Positions 7,296 through 16,609 of a stretch of 64,000 nt of DNA are shown one piece after another; the stretch's first letter is position 1, and every line of letters begins with the position of its first letter. This DNA is from CAYQQR01 sp964420035 (GTDB taxonomy: Bacteria > Bacteroidota > Bacteroidia > Bacteroidales > SM23-62), in assembly GCA_964420035.1 (NCBI GenBank), contig CAYQQR010000015.1:10393-74392 (forward strand), read 5' to 3'. A program made the translations under genes and the position numbers. Below the pieces are notes generated by a model. The model did not search any database. It was not told the DNA's origin and worked only from the letters and a program-made list of their open reading frames with translations.

Positions 7296-9452
7296 ATGAA
7301 ACAAAGAGCATTCTTATGTTTGATCCTTGCATTTATTCACGGCATGCTGCCTGGTCAATCACAAAATAATGCAATGGACGGTTTGGGTAAAAAGAGCTCC
7401 GGGCCCGATACCATACTGATCGACCGGTATGAACTGGAAGGGGTGGTTATGTCTGCCGATAAACGCGGATCCAGGGTGATGGATGTGCCCGCGTCGGTAA
7501 CCACACTTTCCGGATCGAGCCTGGACAACGGGCGGATAATTTCCACCACGAAGCTCACCGGTCCGGTACCCAACCTGTATATGCCTGACTATGGATCAAG
7601 GCTCACCTCCCCGGTCTATATCCGGGGAATAGGTTCCAGGATCAATGCTCCTTCCGTGGGTTTTTATGTGGATGAAGTGGCTTTGTTTGAGAAAGCCAGT
7701 TTTAATTTCGATCTGTACGATATTCAACGGATAGAGATTTTGCGGGGTCCCCAGGGCACCCTGTACGGAAGAAACACCATGGGCGGAATTGTTCATGTGA
7801 TCACCCGGGACCCGGACAACCGTTTTGGCCTGAGACTCTTAGGCGAATTGGGCAGTTACGGTCACCGGCAATACCAGCTGATGGTTGAAAAGCCTGTGGT
7901 GAAAGACAAATTCTTCATTCAGCTCAATGGTAATTTCAGGAAGAGAAACGGATTTCATACAAACCAGTACACCGGCAAAAAGGTTGACCGGCTCGAGAGT
8001 GGTGGGGGAAGGCTGAAATTCATGTTCACCCCGACGCCGGGATCAAAAATTATCTGGCAAATCCATGCTGATCTGAGTGATGAAGGCGGATATCCCTATG
8101 CCGTCGTTTCAGATGGTTCTGATGACCTGGTTATAGACTACGATCACCAGAGTTCATACGAACGCGAGCTCCTGGGCACTTCTCTGCAATACGAGCGAAA
8201 AGGGAGCAGGGTTCTTTTGAACAGCATTACAGCCTACCGGCATCTTCAGGGTTTTCAGGATATCGATCAGGATTTTACCGCTGAAGACCGGTTCCGGGTT
8301 ACACAGGATCAGGATCAACACTTGTTTACCCAGGAATTCAGGATCAGCAACCCGGACCGGTCTGCAAAGATCACCTGGCTTACCGGCTTATACGGGTTTT
8401 ACCAGGCTAACGACCAGTTAGTAGAAGTAAATTACGGGGAAGACGGTCTTGTTGCCTATAATCTTCCTTATCAGTCCTATGCTTATGTGAAGCAAAACGA
8501 TAGGTCCAATTACGGTCTCGCGTTTTTCGGGCAGGGTACCTTGAAGAACCTGTTGATCGATCCCTTATCCCTTACCGCGGGGATCAGGGCCGATTACGAG
8601 CTGGATGGTTTGGATTACAACTATGACCGTTTCATTGACAATGAACTATCCCGTGTAACGGATTTCAAGGTACGGAACGACTTTTTTGAGATCCTTCCGA
8701 AAATTGCGCTTAAATACCGGTGGTCTGCCGGTCAGATCAATTATATAAGCATGACCCGGGGATACAAGAGCGGGGGGTTCAATACAAGTTTTGAGCGTGA
8801 AGAGGACCGTGCATTTTATCCTGAATACAGCTGGAACTATGAAGCCGGGTGGAAAAGCTCATTTGCTGACCGGAAGCTGAATTTAAAACTGGCGGTCTTT
8901 TATATCGATTGGAAAAACCTCCAGGTATATCAACCTGTACCAGGCGGACGGGGATCGATGTTGAAGAATGCAGCCAGCGCTTTCAGCCGGGGAACGGAAA
9001 TTGAAATAAGTGCAGTTCCCTTAAAGAACTGGGTTCTCACCGGCAGCTTTGGATATGCCGATGCAAAATTCCGGGATTTTGCACCGGATCCGGATGAGGC
9101 AGTAAACTACGGCGGTAATAAGGTTCCCTATGTCCCCGACTATACCGGGTTCGTGTGTTCTTCCTACCGGATCCCTTTTCATGGGAATATATTTCATGAA
9201 ATGGTCCTGTCGCTGAATTGGCAACAAACCGGCAGGATCTTCTGGAATGATGCAAATGAATATGTTCAGGAGCCCTATGGACTGATGGCAGCAAATCTCG
9301 GGCTGAAATTCAAGAAATTTGATCTCCGGGTCTGGGCGGAAAATATCCTGGATACCCCGTACCGGTCGTTTCAATTTACAGCCATCGGGAATGTCTACGC
9401 GCAGCCTGGCAAACCGCGGACTGCCGGTATAACCTTAAGCTGTAAGTTGTAA
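7296..9452 (+). CDS. TonB-dependent outer membrane receptor, probably siderophore/heme type
   Basis: A 718-residue protein: signal peptide (about 1-22), plug domain (about 45-165, with SPVYIRGIGSR, VGFYVDEV and IEILRGPQGTLYGRNTMGG), then a beta-barrel ending in an aromatic/basic strand (ITLSCKL). There is no carboxypeptidase-like N-terminal domain and no SusD partner, which argues against a glycan receptor. The RGIGSR...YVDEV plug is typical of receptors for siderophores and small organic ligands. It lies between a two-component system and an MFS transporter followed by heme genes, so iron-siderophore or porphyrin uptake is inferred; the ligand is not shown. Confidence 0.9.
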   Translation: MKQRAFLCLILAFIHGMLPGQSQNNAMDGLGKKSSGPDTILIDRYELEGVVMSADKRGSRVMDVPASVTTLSGSSLDNGRIISTTKLTGPVPNLYMPDYGSRLTSPVYIRGIGSRINAPSVGFYVDEVALFEKASFNFDLYDIQRIEILRGPQGTLYGRNTMGGIVHVITRDPDNRFGLRLLGELGSYGHRQYQLMVEKPVVKDKFFIQLNGNFRKRNGFHTNQYTGKKVDRLESGGGRLKFMFTPTPGSKIIWQIHADLSDEGGYPYAVVSDGSDDLVIDYDHQSSYERELLGTSLQYERKGSRVLLNSITAYRHLQGFQDIDQDFTAEDRFRVTQDQDQHLFTQEFRISNPDRSAKITWLTGLYGFYQANDQLVEVNYGEDGLVAYNLPYQSYAYVKQNDRSNYGLAFFGQGTLKNLLIDPLSLTAGIRADYELDGLDYNYDRFIDNELSRVTDFKVRNDFFEILPKIALKYRWSAGQINYISMTRGYKSGGFNTSFEREEDRAFYPEYSWNYEAGWKSSFADRKLNLKLAVFYIDWKNLQVYQPVPGGRGSMLKNAASAFSRGTEIEISAVPLKNWVLTGSFGYADAKFRDFAPDPDEAVNYGGNKVPYVPDYTGFVCSSYRIPFHGNIFHEMVLSLNWQQTGRIFWNDANEYVQEPYGLMAANLGLKFKKFDLRVWAENILDTPYRSFQFTAIGNVYAQPGKPRTAGITLSCKL

Positions 9453-9485
9453 TTATTTTGAACAGGGAAGAAGGGTATAGCAATC

Positions 9486-10742
9486 ATGAGACCGGCACAA
9501 AAGTATTCCACCTTATTCAGTTTGTATGTTGCGCAGTCGATTCCGATGAGCTTCTTCTCCACCGTCCTGCCGGTGATCATGAGGATGGAAAATTACACCC
9601 TGGAAAGCATTGGATTGATCCAGTTGATCAAGATCCCATGGATACTGAAATTTTTCTGGTCCCCATGGGTCGACAGGAATGCAAGCCTGAAACACGGCTA
9701 TAAACGATGGATCCTATCTTCCGAATTGTTTTATGCCATCGTGATCGTTTCCATCGGCTTTTTCAGTCTGGCCACTGATTTCAGAACCATCGTGGTCTTA
9801 ATGATCGTAGCTTTTTTCCTTTCGGCAACCCAGGATATTGCTTCGGACGCGCTGGCGATTAAAATACTGAAACAAAAGCAACGCTCGCTGGGAAACAGCC
9901 TGCAGTCATCAGGGAATTTCCTGGGCACGCTCCTGGGCAGCGGGGTATTGTTGATGATCTACACCGCGATCGGATGGCAGGGTATTATGTTCCTGCTCAG
10001 TGGTATTGTACTGGCAGCTTTGCTCCCCCTGATGCTGAATGTTAGAAATGCCGACACCCTTGCACCGGATAATACCCCTCCTGCCCGCTGGAAAGATGTA
10101 TTTACCTTCTTCCGGTCCGGTATTGTACTTCGCCGGGTGATATTTTTAATGATCTTCTATTCCGGGATACTGGGGATCCTGGTGATGTTGAAGCCTTTTC
10201 TGGTCGATCTGGGGTATGGGATCCAAAAAATTGGTTTTATTTCAGGCGTGTACGGAACTTCCATCGGGGCACTTACGGCCCTGCTGTCCGGCTTGATCAT
10301 CAGGCGCATCGGCAACAGGAAGGCCGTATTTACCATGGCCCTCTATAGTTTTATTACTGCAATTTATTTTGCATCCGTCCTGGTTCATACACCTTCCCCG
10401 GTTATTATTTATATAGGCGTTGCCATGCTCTGGAGCAGTTATGCCATGTCATCGGTCGTGGTCTATACGGTCTCCATGAACCTGGTAAGGCCGGGCCGGG
10501 AAGGAACCGATTATTCCATACAAATTGTCCTGACCCACATCAGTGGATTGATCATGGCAGTGTTGAGCGGATTTATAGCGGAAAGACTGGATTACAGGGG
10601 ATTGTTCACCCTGGAAGCCGGTTGGGCCTTTATCGTGCTTTTTGCTTCTGTACTATTGTATAGGGAATATGGCCAGGCAGAGGTTTGGGAAGCCTGGTTG
10701 GGAAAAAGGAAAAAATTGACATGGAAGTTGATCCGAAAATAA
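9486..10742 (+). CDS. MFS transporter (AmpG/RhtX-FptX-like)
   Basis: A 418-residue polytopic membrane protein with about 12 hydrophobic helices. LIKIPWILKFFWSPWVDR between helices 2 and 3 and SATQDIASDALAIKIL in helix 4 are hallmarks of the AmpG-like MFS branch, which also contains the RhtX/FptX siderophore permeases. The preceding TonB receptor favours a role as inner-membrane partner importing the same ligand. Muropeptide import (AmpG) is the alternative. A purine-rich GAAGAAGGG lies upstream of the ATG at 9486. Its 3' end overlaps the hemN start. Confidence 0.85.
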   Translation: MRPAQKYSTLFSLYVAQSIPMSFFSTVLPVIMRMENYTLESIGLIQLIKIPWILKFFWSPWVDRNASLKHGYKRWILSSELFYAIVIVSIGFFSLATDFRTIVVLMIVAFFLSATQDIASDALAIKILKQKQRSLGNSLQSSGNFLGTLLGSGVLLMIYTAIGWQGIMFLLSGIVLAALLPLMLNVRNADTLAPDNTPPARWKDVFTFFRSGIVLRRVIFLMIFYSGILGILVMLKPFLVDLGYGIQKIGFISGVYGTSIGALTALLSGLIIRRIGNRKAVFTMALYSFITAIYFASVLVHTPSPVIIYIGVAMLWSSYAMSSVVVYTVSMNLVRPGREGTDYSIQIVLTHISGLIMAVLSGFIAERLDYRGLFTLEAGWAFIVLFASVLLYREYGQAEVWEAWLGKRKKLTWKLIRK

Positions 10743-12097
10743 TTGAACGGTACAATTCCGCCGGACCCCGGTATACCAGTTATCCTCCCGCCAATCTGTT
10801 CCGGGAAGATGTTGCCCGGGCTGATTATCTGGGGGAGATCAAAAGGTCGAATAAGGAAGGACCTCAGGGTATCTCTTTGTACGTTCACGTACCTTTTTGC
10901 CCGAGGATCTGTTTTTTCTGTGGATGCAATTCACAACCGGGCCGTGATCAGGAACTGATAAAACGGTATTTCCATGCAGTCCTTACCGAGATCGACCGCG
11001 TTGCGGAAAAGATCGATAAAACACGTCCCGTTACCCAGGTCCACTGGGGAGGGGGAACCCCTAATTCCGTTGATCCCGCCCTGATCGAAAAAGTCATGGA
11101 CCGCTTCAGGAAATATTTTCATTTTTTGGATGAAGCTGAAATAGCCATGGAATGCAGTCCTGCTTACCTGGATCTTCAGGATACAGACCGGATATTTGCA
11201 TCGGGCTTCAACCGGCTCAGCTTGGGCATACAGGATTTTAACGAATCGGTTCTCAAAGGGGTCAACCGAAAACCGTCTCTTCATCCGGTTGAGATACTGG
11301 TGGATTACATCCGAAACAAGGGATTTTCCGGGGTCAATCTGGATTTCATTTACGGACTGCCGGGACAAACAAGGAAAGGATACCTGGAAAGCCTTGAGCG
11401 GGCAACCGGTATACGTCCCGACCGCCTGGTGACTTTTTCCTATGCCCATGTTCCCTGGATCAGGAAGAACCAAAAAATATTGGAGAGAACCGGCATTCCG
11501 GGACCCGCTGAAAAGCTTGAGATGTTGCTGGACGGCTTTGACCTTATCACCTCCCGGGGCTATCAGGCGATCGGGATGGATCATTTCGCCCTTCCCGGGG
11601 ATGAACTGGCCCGGGCCTACCAATCCGGTACATTGCATCGTAATTTTCAGGGATATTGTACCCTGAAACATACCGGCCAGGTATACGCGTTCGGTGCATC
11701 GGCCATTACCCAGTTGCATGGTTCTTATTTTCAGAATGAAAAGGACGCCGCAACCTATACAGGACTTATTGAAAAAGGTGACCTCCCGGTAACTAAAGCT
11801 TATAAATTAAATAAAAAAGAAAAGATCATCAGAAGAGTGATCAACCAGATGATGTGCAATGGATTGCTTGAATTTTCAACCATGGCCCGGGAATTGAACA
11901 TAAAAACCGGTGAGCTGAAAGACTTGCTTGAATACAGCCCCGGAAGATTCGGGATCATGATCAAAGACGGACTGGTCAGGGCAGATGACCAAAAGATACA
12001 GGCAACACAATTGGGCATGCTTCTGATCCGGGTTATTGCCCGGGAACTGGATCCCCATTACCACCGGTATCGAAAAATGTTTTCAAAAACCATATAA
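10721..12097 (+). CDS. hemN: Oxygen-independent coproporphyrinogen III oxidase HemN
   Basis: A 458-residue radical-SAM enzyme that converts coproporphyrinogen III to protoporphyrinogen IX. The start at 10721 (MEVDPKIIERYNSAGPRYTSYPP) matches the HemN N-terminus and overlaps the transporter gene by 22 bases; GGAAAAAGGA precedes it. The cluster motif is VHVPFCPRICFFCGC (CX3CX2C, Cys about 60, 64, 67). VHWGGGTPNS, RLSLGIQDFN and NLDFIYGLPGQT follow. The full HemN C-terminal domain is present, which separates it from HemW-like paralogues. It is the first of three heme-synthesis genes in the block. Confidence 0.95.
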   Translation: MEVDPKIIERYNSAGPRYTSYPPANLFREDVARADYLGEIKRSNKEGPQGISLYVHVPFCPRICFFCGCNSQPGRDQELIKRYFHAVLTEIDRVAEKIDKTRPVTQVHWGGGTPNSVDPALIEKVMDRFRKYFHFLDEAEIAMECSPAYLDLQDTDRIFASGFNRLSLGIQDFNESVLKGVNRKPSLHPVEILVDYIRNKGFSGVNLDFIYGLPGQTRKGYLESLERATGIRPDRLVTFSYAHVPWIRKNQKILERTGIPGPAEKLEMLLDGFDLITSRGYQAIGMDHFALPGDELARAYQSGTLHRNFQGYCTLKHTGQVYAFGASAITQLHGSYFQNEKDAATYTGLIEKGDLPVTKAYKLNKKEKIIRRVINQMMCNGLLEFSTMARELNIKTGELKDLLEYSPGRFGIMIKDGLVRADDQKIQATQLGMLLIRVIARELDPHYHRYRKMFSKTI

Positions 12098-12116
12098 TTC
12101 CGGAAAGACAACAGGC

Positions 12117-13493
12117 ATGAAGCGTGAAGGAGAAAAAGAAACGGTCATCATCGGTGCCGGCATTACCGGCCTGACAACCGCGTTTTATTTGAACAGGGCA
12201 GGGAGGGATTTTTTAGTACTGGAAAAAAAGGAGCGGGTAGGCGGTGTGATCCAAACCATCCGCGAAAATGGATTTACCTATGAAACAGGGCCCAACACCG
12301 GTGTCATCGGTCAGCCCGAAGCCGCCTCCTTGTTTGAAGATATTGGAAAAGAGGCGGAACTGGAAATTGCCGATCCCCGGGTAAAAAAAAGATATATCCT
12401 TAAAGAAGGCCAATGGCAGGCCCTTCCTTCCGGTCTTTTTCAGGCGGCCGGGACCCCGCTTTTCACCTTAAAGGATAAGTTCAGGATACTGGCTGAACCC
12501 TTTCGTAACAAGGGCCGAAATCCCGAAGAAACCCTGGAGCAGATGGTCCTGAGAAGGATGGGTAGAAGTTATCTCGATTATGCAGTGGATCCTTTCATAC
12601 TGGGCGTCTATGCCGGGGATCCTGCCACACTGGTTCCCCGGTATGCATTACCCAAACTTTACAGGCTTGAACAACGCTATGGCAGCTTTATAGGAGGAGC
12701 CCTGAAGAAGAGATTTGAGAAAAAAACAGAAGAGGATAAAAAAACCACCCGGGATATTTTCTCTTTCAAGGGCGGACTTCAATCCCTGGTGGATGCTCTT
12801 TACCGGCAATCCGGCAGTGACAACTTCCGCCTGGGGGTGCGTGAGGTTAAGCTTGACAGGCAGGAAGGGGGATACAGGATATCCTTTGCCGGCCCGGATG
12901 GTCATCAGGAATATTGCCATGCCGGAAATGTCGTGGTAACATCCGGCATAAACGAGCTTCCCGGTTTATTGCCTTTTGTTGCGCCGGGAAGAATGAAACA
13001 GTTGACGCACATGAGATATGCCAAAGTGATCGAAGTCGCCCTTGGATTTAAACGATGGGAAGGGATGAAACCGGATGGTTTTGGCGGACTGATCCCTTTT
13101 AAAGAAAAGCGGGATATACTGGGGATCCTCTTTATTTCGTCCTTTCTTCCCGGTCGTGCCCCCTTGAAGGGGGCCCTTTTTACGATCTTTATCGGTGGAT
13201 TGCGCCGGCCTGATCTTTTTGAACGATCCGATGACGAGATCGTTACAATCATCCGCAGGGAGTTCAAAGATCTCATGGGGGTGGAAAAGTTTTCCCCCGA
13301 TCTGCTAAAAATTTTCAGATATGAATGGGCCATACCTCAATATGAACAGTCAAGCGGAAGACGTTTTGAACTGATAAAAGAAATCGAAAGGGAGATGCCC
13401 GGGCTCAAGCTCAGGGGGAATTTTACCGGGGGCATAGGACTGGCTGACCGGATAAGACAGGGCAAGCAGACAGCTTCAGCACTCATCCATTAA
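12117..13493 (+). CDS. hemG: Protoporphyrinogen oxidase (HemY/HemG-type FAD enzyme)
   Basis: A 458-residue flavoprotein. The start at 12117 puts the dinucleotide motif VIIGAGITGLTTAFYL at about residues 10-25. VLEKKERVGGVIQT and the FTYETGPNT segment are typical of protoporphyrinogen oxidase. The end has GGIGLADRIRQGKQTA, the conserved FAD-contact region. It oxidises protoporphyrinogen IX to protoporphyrin IX between HemN and HemH. The gene begins 20 bases after hemN and is co-oriented, so they are likely cotranscribed. This is the oxygen-linked HemY-like family, whereas HemN is oxygen-independent. Confidence 0.93.
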   Translation: MKREGEKETVIIGAGITGLTTAFYLNRAGRDFLVLEKKERVGGVIQTIRENGFTYETGPNTGVIGQPEAASLFEDIGKEAELEIADPRVKKRYILKEGQWQALPSGLFQAAGTPLFTLKDKFRILAEPFRNKGRNPEETLEQMVLRRMGRSYLDYAVDPFILGVYAGDPATLVPRYALPKLYRLEQRYGSFIGGALKKRFEKKTEEDKKTTRDIFSFKGGLQSLVDALYRQSGSDNFRLGVREVKLDRQEGGYRISFAGPDGHQEYCHAGNVVVTSGINELPGLLPFVAPGRMKQLTHMRYAKVIEVALGFKRWEGMKPDGFGGLIPFKEKRDILGILFISSFLPGRAPLKGALFTIFIGGLRRPDLFERSDDEIVTIIRREFKDLMGVEKFSPDLLKIFRYEWAIPQYEQSSGRRFELIKEIEREMPGLKLRGNFTGGIGLADRIRQGKQTASALIH

Positions 13494-13513
13494 GATGTTA
13501 TTGAGCCGTTCCC

Positions 13514-13521
13514 TATCTTTG
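13514..13521 (+). promoter_or_regulatory. Putative Bacteroidota -7 box TATCTTTG
   Basis: TATCTTTG fits TAnnTTTG and lies 24 bases before the membrane-protein gene, in the only real gap of the heme block. A TTG lies at 13501-13503, closer than the usual -33 spacing, so the match is partial. Confidence 0.45.
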
Positions 13522-13544
13522 TGCACGAATTAGGTTAATGACGT

Positions 13545-13988
13545 ATGTTATACAGGATCGTTTTTAATCTGCATATTGTGGTCAGCATAATCACTCTAAT
13601 GTCCGGGGCAATATCGGTTGTACGGTCGGTTGTTGGCTGGATCCGTAAGAAAGAATACACCCGTTTTGATCTCGGTGTTTCCCTGACTTTTACGATCGCC
13701 CTGTACATACAGCTCTTTCTTGGTTTTATCGTGTACTTTCTTTTGCGCACTTCCTTCGATCATGCCCTTTCAGAGATACCGGTTTCGAGCAATGATGCCT
13801 CTCTCAGGTTCTGGGCCATCGAGCATATCGCCCTCATGATATTTGCCCTTTTTCTCACGCAGCTGGGACGGATCTTTATCAATCGATCCACCGCCTCCCT
13901 GAAACGTTTCAAGGCATCCCTGTTTTATTACGGGATCTCGCTTTTGTTGATATTTTATTCACTCAGCGCAGCCTTGTTTTTCAAATAA
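13545..13988 (+). CDS. Four-TM membrane protein in the heme block
   Basis: A 147-residue protein with four hydrophobic segments (about 8-28, 45-67, 92-112, 122-145). Histidines fall in or near membrane segments (LHIVVS about residue 10; EHIALMIFAL about residue 91), which would be compatible with heme b binding, but I cannot assign a family. It lies between the protoporphyrinogen oxidase and ferrochelatase genes and ends 4 bases before hemH, so cotranslation with hemH is likely. A role in heme handling is inferred from context only. Confidence 0.7.
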   Translation: MLYRIVFNLHIVVSIITLMSGAISVVRSVVGWIRKKEYTRFDLGVSLTFTIALYIQLFLGFIVYFLLRTSFDHALSEIPVSSNDASLRFWAIEHIALMIFALFLTQLGRIFINRSTASLKRFKASLFYYGISLLLIFYSLSAALFFK

Positions 13989-13992
13989 GCGG

Positions 13993-15072
13993 ATGAATGC
14001 ACACAAGAAAGCCGTTGTTCTCGTTAACCTGGGCAGTCCCGGTTCCCCGGGGGTGCCCGACGTACGGTCCTACCTGAAAGAGTTTCTGACCGATCCTTGC
14101 GTCATTACCCTTCCGGGCCCGTTGCGATATGCATTGGTTTACGGGATCATCGCGCCATTCCGTGCTTACCGCTCGTCAAAATTATATTCCCTGCTATGGA
14201 GAGAAAAGGGTTCCCCTCTTATTTATCACGGTTTCGGATTATTGCAGGTTCTCAGACCGGTGATGGATCCGGGAACGGATCTCTGCCTGGCCATGCGCTA
14301 CGGGAAGCCTTCCCTGGGAGAATTACTGAAGCAGTTTATCCGCGAGGATTATAACGAATTACTCTGTATTCCCCTTTTTCCTCAATTTGCAACATCCACC
14401 ACGGGCAGTATTATCAGGTTGCTCCGGAAGAATTTGAAGGGAACGAAATTATTCGGGCAAACCAGGGTCATTCCCTGCTTTCATTCTTTTGATGAATTTG
14501 CCCGCATCTGGCAAAAAAAGATCAATGTGTTTGATCCCGCCGACTATGATGCAATCGTATTCAGTTACCACGGGATACCTGTCAAACAGGCAGAAAGTGC
14601 CCATCCGGGGAGGAAATGCAGTTCCCTGAACTGTGAAACAAGCTATCATGACAGAAACCGTTATTGTTACCGTGCAGCTTGTTTTCAAACGACCCGTTCT
14701 ATCATCAGGGGCATGAATGTTGCACCCGGGAAGGTTCATACCGCGTTTCAATCCCGCTTTGGTCGTAACTGGCTCAAACCCTATACCGACCGGACCTTAA
14801 AAATGCTGGCCGGCAAAGGAAAGGAGAAAGTACTGGTGGTCAGTCCGTCTTTTGTCGCTGATTGTCTCGAAACGGAAATAGAAATAGGGATTGAATACCG
14901 TGAAAGCTTTAAAAAATGGGGAGGAAAACAACTGCAGCTGGTTCCCTCCCTCAATTCCGACCCCGAATGGGTTCGGTTTCTGGCCGGTTTGATCCGTGAT
15001 CCCAAAATCAAGGCTGCACGGTTGCCGGACTTTGATCCCCGGTCTTCCTTATTGGACTACCAGAACTCTTAA
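13993..15072 (+). CDS. hemH: Ferrochelatase
   Basis: A 359-residue protein that inserts Fe2+ into protoporphyrin IX, the last step of heme b synthesis. It opens with VVLVNLGSPGSP, the family start motif. The catalytic His is in FSYHGIP at about residue 194, and the acidic metal-channel region is DCLETEIEIGIEY near 297-309. A Cys-containing segment CSSLNCETSY is present, where some ferrochelatases bind a cluster, but the pattern is not a complete known site. The 3' end overlaps the convergent surface-repeat gene by 24 bases. Confidence 0.96.
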   Translation: MNAHKKAVVLVNLGSPGSPGVPDVRSYLKEFLTDPCVITLPGPLRYALVYGIIAPFRAYRSSKLYSLLWREKGSPLIYHGFGLLQVLRPVMDPGTDLCLAMRYGKPSLGELLKQFIREDYNELLCIPLFPQFATSTTGSIIRLLRKNLKGTKLFGQTRVIPCFHSFDEFARIWQKKINVFDPADYDAIVFSYHGIPVKQAESAHPGRKCSSLNCETSYHDRNRYCYRAACFQTTRSIIRGMNVAPGKVHTAFQSRFGRNWLKPYTDRTLKMLAGKGKEKVLVVSPSFVADCLETEIEIGIEYRESFKKWGGKQLQLVPSLNSDPEWVRFLAGLIRDPKIKAARLPDFDPRSSLLDYQNS

Positions 15073-16582
15073 TTCAGCATTGGAAATAAAGCAAACCTTA
15101 GCGCTCGTCCCGTTGAAAATGGATACCCTGATCTGGTTATCCGTCGTGACATAGGTAGACATCATGCATCCGTTCAGATTGTCGTTGACCGATCCGACAA
15201 TGATATTTCCGGGTTCTACACCTGGCAGGGGAATGGATGGTGAGATCCAGGTATCTCCCGCGAGCAGCTCACGTTCTCCGGCACAGGAACCTGTTCCCGG
15301 GTCGCCGATCTGGACATTGCCTGCAGAACTGCTGTTCACGCCCTGTACTCCCGAGGAAATGATTACGGAATCAGCCGTTTGGGTAACGGATATGCCAATA
15401 CCACCGGTCAACAGTTTCAGAACCGGATCGGAGGTGGTAACACCTACGGGGATCTGTCCGTCCGTCGCCTGGGGAAGGCTTTTTACCGGGTTGGTACCTC
15501 CTCCGATCAACAGTCCGCCATCGGTAAGCGAGCCGGTTCCCGTACCACCGTTCTCAACAGCTAGAGTGTCGGTAACTTTTGTCGATAAATTGATCGTTCC
15601 CTCGGCGATGTCCTCGTTAACTATAGTTAAGTCAAGGATCTCATCCGTGGTTACCGATCCGCTTCCGATATCATCCGATTGGATGCTTTCATTCAATATG
15701 CTTCTGGAATCTACAGAACCTGTGGCCAGATCCTGGTTGACGATCGTCGAATCCAAGATCTCTGAAGTTGTAACCGAGCCGGTAGCGATNNNNNNNNNNN
15801 NNNNNNNNNNNNNNNNNNNNNNNNNNNNNNNNNNNNNNNNNNNNNNNNNNNNNNNNNNNNNNNNNNNNNNNNNNNNNNNNNNNNNNNNNATCCTCGGCCA
15901 GAATGGTTTCATCCAAGATCTCCGAGGTTGTAACCGAGCCGGTAGCGATATCCTCGGCCAGAATGGTTTCATCCAAGATCTCCGAGGTTGTAACCGAGCC
16001 GGTACCGATATCCTCGGCCAGAATGGTTTCGTCCAGTATTTCCGAGGTTTCAACCGAGCCGGTACCGATATCTTCGGCCAGAATGGTTTCATTGAGTATT
16101 TTTTCCGTGGTTATGGCGTCATCTGCAATATCATCCGTGTAAAAGGAATAAGGTACGCTCATGAACTGCTGAAAACTCACCACCTTGTAATCCCCGTCGT
16201 TTTCAACGGATACTTCGACTTTCAGCCATTGATCGGCATCGATCCAGGGAATACTCAGGAGATCCGTATACATCCCTTCGCCGGTTTGATCACCATGACC
16301 AATGGTCAATGTAAAAAGGCCATACTGGTCAGTCAGTGCCGTATGGGTTTCCTGGTACTGGATAACTCCGTCCTGTCCTTTCCGGATGGTGAAACGCACG
16401 CCTATTTCCTTTTCGTAAAGCGGTTTTCCTTCGATGTCCATTCCGACTATTTCTTTTCCTTCGTCATCGACGGCAACAGCCTGATAGTTGATCCCGTTAA
16501 GATCTCCGATTCTTTGTGCCTCGACATTAATGCCAATGGACAGACAGAATAAAATGACATATATTTTCACAAATGTTTTCAT
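15049..16582 (-). CDS. Secreted repeat protein with tandem 20-residue units (interrupted by gap)
   Basis: One gene is read from 16582 to 15049. A signal peptide (about 1-22) leads to INYQAVAVDDEGKEI, an N-terminal domain common to Bacteroidota surface proteins (strands VRFTIRKG, YGLFTLTIGHG). Then come 20-residue units of the type TSEILDETILAEDIATGSVT and a C-terminal domain (about 250 residues) with ENGGTGTGSLTDGGLLIGGG. The 100-N gap splits the repeat block. The bases on either side rejoin in frame if the gap is zero or a multiple of 60, whereas the 100 N placeholder shifts the frame. A tail-fibre-like adhesin or spacer is likely; the function is unknown. It is the third gene of a minus-strand surface operon. 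Confidence 0.8.
15715..16110 (-). repeat. 60-base tandem coding repeat with assembly gap
   Basis: Units of 60 bases encode about 20 residues (core ETILAEDI[AG]TGSV[TE]TSEILD). Units near the gap are almost identical at the DNA level (15890-15949 versus 15950-16009 differ at about one position), while outer units are more diverged. Recent slippage or conversion in the centre would explain this and the failed assembly. Confidence 0.85.
15790..15889. other. Assembly gap of 100 N
   Basis: Exactly 100 N, a standard placeholder of unknown true length, inside the 60-base tandem repeat. Flanks are GTAGCGAT on the left and ATCCTCGGCC on the right. Confidence 0.99.
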
Positions 16583-16609
16583 TGCTCTGAGTTTTTAAAA
16601 TTTAAAAAT

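Noticed and set aside
15164..16552. Long plus-strand open frame opposite the repeat protein
   Set aside because: Antisense shadow of a repetitive GC-biased gene; the minus-strand reading has a signal peptide and known domain.
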